A stretch of DNA of 5,806 bases from Lachnospiraceae bacterium UBA3826 (lineage in GTDB: Bacteria > Bacillota > Clostridia > Lachnospirales > Lachnospiraceae), in the NCBI GenBank assembly GCA_002393095.1, contig DGII01000081.1:1-5806 (forward strand), in the 5' to 3' direction. The stretch's first letter is position 1. Each line of letters starts with the position of its first letter. Shown in pieces: positions 1-5,226 of this stretch. The position numbers and the translations under genes were made by a program. The notes under the pieces were generated by a model. The model was not told the DNA's origin. It searched no databases and saw nothing but the letters and a program-made list of their open reading frames with translations.

Positions 1-606
1 ACATCCATGATAATGGGTGCATTCATAGCCGGTCAGGATATTGTAAGGGATTGCATGAAGGATGATGTCATAAGAGGCTTCATGAATAAAGCGCTGTATG
101 ATGAGATCATCCCGGTACTTACGGGTCTTGACAGGAAGGATCTTGAGGACTTTGCGGCAGCAGTTACCGACAGATTCTCCAATCCCTTCATAGATCATGA
201 GCTTTTGTCAATCTCTCTTAATTCCGCTTCGAAGTGGAAGGCAAGAGTTATGCCCACTGTGCTTGAATACTATGAGCAGAAGAAGTCTCTGCCGAAGGTA
301 TTGACCTTCTCCTTTGCAGCATTCTTAAGCTTCTATCACATGGGTAAGGAACTTAAGGACGGAGCGCTTGTGGCTGACAGATCGGGCAGAGAATTCCAGA
401 TCAAGGATGATGCGTGGGTGCTTGAAGAATTCCTTAAGCTTAAGGATGCTTCGGACGAGACACTTGCTTCTGAGATAATCGGAAATGAGAAGATGTGGGA
501 TAATTCACTTAAGGAGCTTCCGGGATTTAAAGAGACTGTGATCGACGACCTTAAGCTCATTGCAGACAAGGGTATGTATGAGGCAATGAAGGAGATTGCC
601 GGATAA
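1..606 (+). CDS. uxaB: Tagaturonate reductase, C-terminal part (5' end outside window)
   Basis: NAD-dependent reduction of D-tagaturonate to D-altronate in cytosolic galacturonate catabolism. The reading frame is open from base 1, so this is the last 201 codons of a longer gene (family members are about 480-500 residues), and the ATG at 7 is internal. What is visible is the all-helical C-terminal domain of the mannitol dehydrogenase/polyol long-chain dehydrogenase family. The most telling stretch is at visible codons 58-90: DRFSNPFIDHELLSISLNS followed by SKWKARVMP, a conserved signature of UxaB-type enzymes. The Rossmann domain and the catalytic Lys/Asn/His region lie upstream and cannot be checked. 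It ends with TAA 21 bases before uxaA, which has its own strong ribosome site, so the two genes are one operon and catalyse consecutive steps. A fructuronate reductase (UxuB) is the main alternative, but the pairing with altronate dehydratase favours UxaB. Confidence 0.88.
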   Translation, partial: TSMIMGAFIAGQDIVRDCMKDDVIRGFMNKALYDEIIPVLTGLDRKDLEDFAAAVTDRFSNPFIDHELLSISLNSASKWKARVMPTVLEYYEQKKSLPKVLTFSFAAFLSFYHMGKELKDGALVADRSGREFQIKDDAWVLEEFLKLKDASDETLASEIIGNEKMWDNSLKELPGFKETVIDDLKLIADKGMYEAMKEIAG

Positions 607-627
607 CGGGCATAAGGAGCAGTATAA

Positions 628-2109
628 ATGAAATACATTAAGATTCATCCATCGGACAATGTGGCGGTCGCTCTTGAGGATCTGTCACCGGGTGAGAAAA
701 TCGAATTAGATGACATTAGTGTCATCACTAAGGAAAAAATAGGAAGAGGTCATAAAGTTGCGCTCTGTGATATAGCCAAAAATGACGCAATAGTAAAATA
801 CGGCAATCAGATAGGGATCGCATCGGAGGATATTGCCGCAGGAAGCTTTGTACATGTTCATAATGTTAAGACTGCTCTGTCGGAGGAGGGAACCTATGAG
901 TATGTGCCTGTAAGCTATAAGCTTCCCAATGTATCGGGAAGAACCTTCATGGGCTATAAGAGAGCCAAGGGTAAGGTAGGCATAAGGAATGAGCTGTGGA
1001 TAATTCCTACGGTAGGCTGTGTTAATTCCATAGCCGAGAGGCTTGTTAAAGAGAATCAACATCTGGTTAAGGGCTCGGTGGAGGGTCTGTATACATTCAC
1101 TCATCCCTTCGGATGCTCCCAGATGGGAGACGATCATGCCACTACTAAAAAGGTGCTTGCATCCCTGGTACATCATCCCAACGCAGGGGGTGTGCTGGTA
1201 TTGTCACTGGGCTGCGAGAACCTGACATCCGATCAGTTCAAGGAAGAGTTAAGAGAGTGGAACGGAGACAGGGTCAAGTTCCTTACATGTCAGGATGTGG
1301 AGGATGAGATAGAAGAGGGCAGCAGGCTTCTTAAGGAGCTGGCAGAGTATGCCGGCAGTGCCAAGAGAGAAGAGATAGATGCCTCAGAGCTGATAGTAGG
1401 CATGAAATGCGGCGGCTCTGACGGCTTATCGGGAATAACAGCCAATCCCACCGTCGGAAGATTCTCAGACAGACTTATAGCGATGGGAGGGTCTACGGTG
1501 CTTACAGAGGTTCCGGAGATGTTCGGAGCGGAGTCCATTCTTTTTAACCGCTGTACTGATGCGGAGACCTTCGAAAAGGCCGTTGCAATGGTAGACAGAT
1601 TCAAGAAATACTTCACCGATCACGGTCAGGTTGTGTATGAGAATCCAAGCCCCGGCAATAAGGCGGGCGGCATCACGACCTTGGAGGATAAGTCCTGCGG
1701 CTGTGTGCAGAAGGGCGGAAGCGCACCGGTGGTGGATGTGCTTGAATATGCAGACCCCATTAAGAAAAAGGGGCTTTCGCTTCTGTCGGGACCCGGCAAT
1801 GACATGGTATCCACAACCGATCTTACTGCGTCCGGAGTTCATCTGATATTGTTTACAACCGGAAGAGGCACTCCGTTCGGTGCGCCGGCGCCTACAGTTA
1901 AGATATCTACCAATACCGCGCTGTATGAGAAGAAAAAGGGCTGGATAGACTTCAATGCCGGTACGGTTGCGGAAGGCGAGGAGACGCTCGATGAGGCAGG
2001 CGAGAGATTGCTGGAATATGTCTTAAGAGTGGCAAGCGGTGAGAAGACCAAGCAGGAACAGGGCGGATACAGAGAGATATCCATATTCAAGGACGGAGTA
2101 ACTTTATAA
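628..2109 (+). CDS. uxaA: Altronate dehydratase
   Basis: Dehydrates D-altronate to 2-keto-3-deoxy-D-gluconate, the step after tagaturonate reductase; the family is metal (iron) dependent and cytosolic. At 493 residues it has the full family length. The N-terminal SAF domain occupies about residues 1-95 (start MKYIKIHPSDNVAVAL), followed by the large UxaA catalytic part. Conserved cysteine-containing motifs are visible: TVGCVN (C131), HPFGCSQMGDDH (C163), LSLGCENL (C196), MKCGGSDGLSGITANP (C261) and KSCGCVQKGG (C357, C359). The start is supported by AAGGAG at 614-619, 8 bases before ATG. It follows uxaB by 21 bases and precedes the SDR gene by 56 bases with no terminator-like hairpin, so all three are probably cotranscribed. 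Galactarate dehydratase (GarD) is a relative, but the uxaB neighbour and overall motif pattern favour altronate. Confidence 0.94.
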   Translation: MKYIKIHPSDNVAVALEDLSPGEKIELDDISVITKEKIGRGHKVALCDIAKNDAIVKYGNQIGIASEDIAAGSFVHVHNVKTALSEEGTYEYVPVSYKLPNVSGRTFMGYKRAKGKVGIRNELWIIPTVGCVNSIAERLVKENQHLVKGSVEGLYTFTHPFGCSQMGDDHATTKKVLASLVHHPNAGGVLVLSLGCENLTSDQFKEELREWNGDRVKFLTCQDVEDEIEEGSRLLKELAEYAGSAKREEIDASELIVGMKCGGSDGLSGITANPTVGRFSDRLIAMGGSTVLTEVPEMFGAESILFNRCTDAETFEKAVAMVDRFKKYFTDHGQVVYENPSPGNKAGGITTLEDKSCGCVQKGGSAPVVDVLEYADPIKKKGLSLLSGPGNDMVSTTDLTASGVHLILFTTGRGTPFGAPAPTVKISTNTALYEKKKGWIDFNAGTVAEGEETLDEAGERLLEYVLRVASGEKTKQEQGGYREISIFKDGVTL

Positions 2110-2165
2110 AGATAGCAATTGTAATACAGAATTCATAAGGATTAGGCAAGAAGGAGGAATGTAAA

Positions 2166-2939
2166 ATGAAGGAATTATTCAATCTTAAGGACAGAGTGGC
2201 TATAGTAACGGGCTGCTCAACGGGACTTGGAGTACAGATGGCCAAGGCTCTGGCAAATCAGGGATGTAATATTGTGGCACTAGCCAGACGCCAGGAGCTT
2301 ATCGAGCAGGTAGCCAAAGAGATAGCCGATGAGTACAAGGTTAAGACCCTTGCGGTAAGATGCGACATTACAGATACGGATATGGTAGAGGCCGCAGTGG
2401 ACACGGTACTTAAGGAATTCGGTAAGATCGATATCCTTATCAATAATGCGGGAACAGGCGGCATTACTCCGGCAGAGGATGTGCCGGATGAGATGTTCTA
2501 TAACGAGATGAACATTGATCTCTTCGGAACCTTCAAGATGGCCAGATCGGTAGCTAAGAAGGCAATGATCCCCGCCGGATACGGACGGATCATCAACATT
2601 GCATCAATGTACGGTCTTGTAGGTAACAAGATAGCGGCATCATCTCCCTATCATGCAGCAAAGGGCGGTGTGGTCAACCTTACAAGAGCACTTGCATGTG
2701 AGTGGGGAAAGTACGGTATCACCGTTAATTCCATCTGTCCCGGCTACTTCATGACTCCTCTTACCGAAGAGACGCTTAATTCAGACTTCTTCAAGGAGTA
2801 CTCTAAGGGTGCGATCCCCATGGAGCGCTACGGAGTCGAGGGTGAGCTTGACAGTGCGGCGGTATTCCTTTCATCACCGGCATCAAGCTATGTGACAGGC
2901 GTTGCGCTTCCCGTAGACGGCGGCTACACCTCAATGTAA
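2166..2939 (+). CDS. SDR-family oxidoreductase, gluconate 5-dehydrogenase/KduD-like
   Basis: Classical short-chain dehydrogenase/reductase, 257 residues, the normal length for the family. Visible motifs: dinucleotide-binding TGCSTGLG (15-22), an arginine pair after the second strand (RR 41-42, suggestive of NADP preference), D67 contacting the adenine in CDIT, NNAG (93-96), N116, catalytic S147 (NIASMYG), Y162 and K166 of the YxxxK motif (YHAAK), PG at 192-193, and the C-terminal DGGY end. AAGGAGG at 2151-2157, 8 bases before ATG, fixes the start. Sequence style resembles gluconate 5-dehydrogenase (IdnO/Gno), and the VTGCxTGLG turn also occurs in KduD. Its place at the end of a hexuronate operon suggests a keto-deoxy-uronate or keto-gluconate substrate, for example interconverting unsaturated-uronate products with 2-keto-3-deoxygluconate. 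The substrate is inferred from context and is not readable from the sequence. Confidence 0.85.
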   Translation: MKELFNLKDRVAIVTGCSTGLGVQMAKALANQGCNIVALARRQELIEQVAKEIADEYKVKTLAVRCDITDTDMVEAAVDTVLKEFGKIDILINNAGTGGITPAEDVPDEMFYNEMNIDLFGTFKMARSVAKKAMIPAGYGRIINIASMYGLVGNKIAASSPYHAAKGGVVNLTRALACEWGKYGITVNSICPGYFMTPLTEETLNSDFFKEYSKGAIPMERYGVEGELDSAAVFLSSPASSYVTGVALPVDGGYTSM

Positions 2940-2940
2940 T

Positions 2941-3196
2941 ATAATTCTTATCTGCCTCAGGGCATGAGCGGAAAAAGAACGTACCGGCTTCACGCAACCT
3001 GTGGCTAATAACATAACGAAAATGCATATGGTATATATCCCTTTACGGGTCGCCGCCAACGGCATCCATGCCGTGGGGCGGCTTGGAAGTACATCCCTGT
3101 ACTTCCATCCCTTGTTTACTTAGCATTTTCTATGTTATTACGCCTCGGTCGAAAGTGAATCCGGTACGTTCTTTTTCCACTCATGCCATGCAGATA
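2941..3196 (-). ncRNA. Structured element copy 1 (putative ncRNA or palindromic element)
   Basis: Strand is assigned by homology to copy 2. Pairing in + coordinates, outside to inside: terminal TATCTG 2949-2954 with CAGATA 3191-3196; long rod 2961-2987 with 3161-3187 (26 of 27 complementary, the only exception, C2969/A3179, being G-U on the - strand); an internal-loop zone 2988-3005 versus 3141-3160; then 3006-3015 with 3131-3140 and 3018-3025 with 3123-3130 (18 pairs, a two-base bulge at 3016-3017). The closed junction carries two hairpins: 3084-3093/3098-3107, whose sense-strand loop is GGGA, a GNRA tetraloop; and 3052-3057/3077-3082 extended by 3059-3064/3069-3074, with sense-strand loop TGGA. 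Conserved junction bases on the sense strand are AGCCG before and CCCGTA(N)AAAG-like after the second hairpin. No promoter is evident. Whether it is transcribed is unknown; structure is well supported, function is not. Confidence 0.55.
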
Positions 3197-3456
3197 TCCG
3201 CAATGAGCAGGTGGGATAAATATAATACACCCGCATGTCCTTTAGGTGAGGCTTAGTATTATTTAAAAATGCGTATTTATACAGGGCAAAAGGCACATGG
3301 ATGTGCCTTTTAGCCGACCCATCGCATGGATGCGATTGGAGGCGGCCCGTATAAAGCCTGTATTTTAAGCGCATTTTTATAATAATACTTGCCGAGCCGG
3401 ATCGGACTGCGGGTGTATTATGTTTGTCATCACCTGCTCGCTCAGATAAGAATTAT
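3193..3456 (+). ncRNA. Structured element copy 2 (putative ncRNA or palindromic element)
   Basis: Same architecture as copy 1. Pairing outside to inside: 3205-3213 with 3431-3439; 3215-3220 with 3423-3428, including one U-G wobble (T3217/G3425) that pairs only in + strand RNA; 3222-3235 with 3408-3421 (14 perfect pairs); an internal-loop zone with GTCC 3237-3240/GGAC 3404-3407 and GGC 3250-3252/GCC 3391-3393; then 3255-3262 with 3382-3389, 3265-3273 with 3370-3378, and 3279-3285 with 3357-3363. Two hairpins sit inside: 3288-3297/3302-3311 (10 perfect pairs, loop TGGA) and 3321-3326/3331-3336 (6 pairs, loop TGGA), the latter extended by GCCG 3313-3316/CGGC 3343-3346. Conserved single-stranded bases CCCGTATAAAGCC follow. 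It ends just before the hisS promoter, so it is probably not part of the hisS leader made from that promoter. The first hairpin plus TTTT could slow polymerase weakly. Confidence 0.55.
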
Positions 3457-3466
3457 TATGTGGATG

Positions 3467-3495
3467 TTGTGAAAAAGTGAAAAAGATAGTAAAAT
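3467..3495 (+). promoter_or_regulatory. Predicted sigma-A-type promoter for the hisS cluster
   Basis: A -35-like TTGTGA (3467-3472) is separated by exactly 17 bases from a -10-like TAAAAT (3490-3495) in an A-rich tract. Transcription would start near 3502, giving a leader of about 30 bases before the hisS ATG, too short for a T-box or other large riboswitch. It lies just downstream of structured element copy 2, which makes the second cluster independent of the hexuronate operon. Prediction from sequence only. Confidence 0.6.
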
Positions 3496-3532
3496 AAAAA
3501 GGATTATGTGAATTGAATGAGAGGATACTGAA

Positions 3533-4798
3533 ATGACACTTAGCAAGAAGCCCGTGACGGGTATGAAAGATATATTACCGCAGGAGATGCGCATCAGGGA
3601 TTATGTGATAGGCGTGATACAGCAGACGTATGCTGACTTCGGTTTTACACATATAGAGACTCCGTGTGTGGAGAATATAGCCAACTTGAACTGTAAGGCA
3701 GGTGGCGAGAACGAGAAGTTAATATTCAGGATACTTAAGAGGGGCGAGAAGCTGAATCTTGCGGATGCACAGACAGAGGATGATGTGACCGATTTAGGAC
3801 TAAGATATGATCTTACGGTTCCGCTTGTTAGATTCTATTCCAATAATGCCTCCAATCTTCCGAGTCCCTTTAAGGCATTACAGATAGGGCCGGTGTGGAG
3901 AGCTGACAGACCACAGAGAGGGCGCTACAGACAATTCTATCAGTGCGATATTGATATTCTCGGAGAGGCATCGGATCTTGCCGAGATCGAACTTATAACC
4001 GCCACAACGACTGTCCTGGGCAAGCTTGGGTTTAAGAACTTTGTCATAAGGCTTAATGACAGAAGAGTACTTAAGGCTATGGCAGCGTATGCCGGCTTTG
4101 AGGAAAAGGCTTATGACGAGGTATTCATTATCCTTGACAAGATGGACAAGATAGGGATGGACGGCGTTAAAGAGGAACTCATCGGTGCAGGATATGCCGA
4201 GGAGTCGGCGATTAGATATCTTGAGCTTTTTAAGCTTGTACAGGATGACAGAGACGGTGCTCTTAAGATGATAGCCGAAAAGCTGGGAGAGTATCTTGAT
4301 AAAGAGGTAAGTGACGGCCTTAATGAGATAATTGAAAGCGTGGAGACAGCCAAGTCCGCCGCGTTCTCTGTTGAATTTGATCCTACTCTTGTACGGGGAA
4401 TGAGTTATTATACCGGTCCGATCTTCGAAGTCTCCATGCCGGAATTCGGAGGAAGCTGCGGCGGAGGCGGCAGATATGACGAAATGGTGAATAAGTTCAC
4501 CGGACAGAGTGTTCCTGCCTGCGGATTCTCGATAGGCTTTGAGAGGATAGTCATGCTTCTGCTTGAGAATGACTACAGGATTCCTGATGAGAAGGAGAAG
4601 GTTGCGTTCCTTATAGAGAAGGGTATGCCTTCCGACAGGATGAGCGCTATCATGAAGGAAGCCGGAATGCTTCGCGCACAGGGCAAGCAGGTCATGGTCT
4701 CACGTATGAATAAGAATAAAAAGTTCCAGAGAACACAGCTTGAGGAACAGGGCTATACTGAATTTAAGGATTTCTACAGAGAGGAACTTAAGCACTGA
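3533..4798 (+). CDS. hisS: Histidine--tRNA ligase (HisRS), divergent type with short C-terminus
   Basis: Class II aminoacyl-tRNA synthetase that charges tRNA-His with histidine in the cytosol. Of 421 residues, the catalytic core shows: P-V-TGMKDILPQEM at the N-terminus, motif 1 region HIETPCVE (40-47), LRYDLTVPLVR (90-100), motif 2 GPVWRADRPQRGRYRQFYQ (119-137) continuing CDIDILG, histidine-specific LVRGMSYYTGPIFE (286-299, with the catalytic Arg at 288), GGGGRYD (310-316) and motif 3 GFSIGFERI (331-339). RYDLTVP and FYQCDIDILG are typical of the eukaryal/Bacteroidetes form; common bacterial enzymes have LRPEGTA and QFHQFGVE. Only about 75 residues follow motif 3, so the anticodon-binding domain lacks its usual last strands. 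RBS AGAGGA (3520-3525) supports the start. The stop overlaps the next start (TGATG), indicating translational coupling. Confidence 0.95.
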   Translation: MTLSKKPVTGMKDILPQEMRIRDYVIGVIQQTYADFGFTHIETPCVENIANLNCKAGGENEKLIFRILKRGEKLNLADAQTEDDVTDLGLRYDLTVPLVRFYSNNASNLPSPFKALQIGPVWRADRPQRGRYRQFYQCDIDILGEASDLAEIELITATTTVLGKLGFKNFVIRLNDRRVLKAMAAYAGFEEKAYDEVFIILDKMDKIGMDGVKEELIGAGYAEESAIRYLELFKLVQDDRDGALKMIAEKLGEYLDKEVSDGLNEIIESVETAKSAAFSVEFDPTLVRGMSYYTGPIFEVSMPEFGGSCGGGGRYDEMVNKFTGQSVPACGFSIGFERIVMLLLENDYRIPDEKEKVAFLIEKGMPSDRMSAIMKEAGMLRAQGKQVMVSRMNKNKKFQRTQLEEQGYTEFKDFYREELKH

Positions 4799-5181
4799 TG
4801 GGACGATCCTTAGACAGAGGCGGCAAGATAAGACCAAAAAAGCACAACATATCCATGGATCACAAGGAGTTCATAAAGCTCATCCCTATATGGCTTGACG
4901 GAAAGCTGGATGGTAAGAGAGGCGGAAGATTCTTAGAGCATATGGAGAATTGTAAGGAGTGCCGTGAGGAGCTTCATATACAGTATCTTGTGAAGGAAGG
5001 AACGGCAAGACTTGAAAGCGGAATGAGCTTCAATCTGGATAAAGAGCTGTCGGAGAAGGTGACTGCGTACAAAAAAAAGCTAAAGCGTAAGCACACCGAG
5101 AATGTGATCATATACTGGATGGAGGCTATTGCGGGAGCCGCTATCATCTTCATCCTCGTATTGGTATTCATCCTTATGTAG
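4798..5181 (+). CDS. Zinc-finger (ZAS/zf-HC2-like) single-pass membrane protein, anti-sigma-like
   Basis: A 127-residue protein. Residues about 22-60 resemble the putative zinc-finger domain of ZAS anti-sigma factors: KLIPIWLDGKLDG, then H48xxxC52xxC55 (HMENCKEC), which would bind zinc with an upstream His or Cys. A basic stretch KKKLKRKH (92-99) precedes one hydrophobic segment (about 105-126), placing the finger in the cytoplasm; the protein ends at the membrane, so no extracytoplasmic sensor domain exists. The ATG overlaps the hisS TGA (TGATG), with AGAGAGGA about 12 bases upstream, giving translational coupling. An alternative start is Met20 (4855), where the recognisable domain begins, but it has no Shine-Dalgarno. 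No sigma factor gene is visible nearby, so an anti-sigma role is only a family-based guess; it could be a membrane-tethered zinc-binding protein of another function. Confidence 0.75.
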   Translation: MGRSLDRGGKIRPKKHNISMDHKEFIKLIPIWLDGKLDGKRGGRFLEHMENCKECREELHIQYLVKEGTARLESGMSFNLDKELSEKVTAYKKKLKRKHTENVIIYWMEAIAGAAIIFILVLVFILM

Positions 5182-5226
5182 TTATAGGCAGATTGACAGG
5201 GATGATCGGATTGTTAGGGAATAAAT

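Larger units (their letters stand above)
2941..3456. repeat. Head-to-head inverted pair of structured elements filling the intergenic gap
   Basis: The stretch from one base after the SDR stop codon to about ten bases before the hisS promoter is a 516-base imperfect inverted duplication. Its outer ends are a perfect 14-base inverted repeat: ATAATTCTTATCTG (2941-2954) and CAGATAAGAATTAT (3443-3456). The centre is the palindrome GATATC (3193-3198). Each half is a diverged copy of the same approximately 255-base element, copy 1 on the - strand and copy 2 on the + strand, and each half itself folds into an elaborate stem with two hairpins. No ORF here looks like a protein gene: the short frames present are by-products of the palindromes. 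I do not recognise the element. A non-autonomous palindromic transposable element and a duplicated structured ncRNA are the two leading readings. Confidence 0.85.

Noticed and set aside
706..1176. 156-codon ORF on the - strand within uxaA
   Set aside because: It overlaps a clearly conserved gene and has no recognisable domain or ribosome site.
3221..3226. Perfect TATAAT in the 5' arm of copy 2 as a promoter for the element
   Set aside because: There is no -35-like sequence at 16-18 bases upstream, and the hexamer is absent from the matching part of copy 1; it is probably just stem sequence.
3288..3314. Intrinsic terminator (perfect 10-pair hairpin with TTTT)
   Set aside because: The T-run is only four bases and is part of the stem, it is buried within the larger fold, and the matching hairpin in copy 1 has no T-run.
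3337..3342. TGGAGG as a Shine-Dalgarno site inside copy 2
   Set aside because: No suitably spaced start with a coding frame follows, and copy 1 has TGGCGG at the same place.
3279..3363. Cyclic-di-GMP-I (GEMM) riboswitch, suggested by ACAGGGCAAA and AAAGCCTGT
   Set aside because: The resemblance is limited to these short strings; the conserved GEMM core and tetraloop receptor are absent, and copy 1 does not keep ACAGGGCAAA.
3138..3374. Short ORFs on both strands across the intergenic region (for example 3138-3374 -, 3068-3256 +, 2803-3027 -)
   Set aside because: They run through the palindromic stems, lack good ribosome sites and show no protein-like pattern; the RNA/DNA structure explains the sequence.
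2941..3532. T-box riboswitch controlling hisS
   Set aside because: The TGGA loops recall the T-box UGGN, but there is no AGGGUGGNACCGCG block or Stem I specifier arrangement, copy 1 lies on the opposite strand, and a good hisS promoter starts downstream of the structure.
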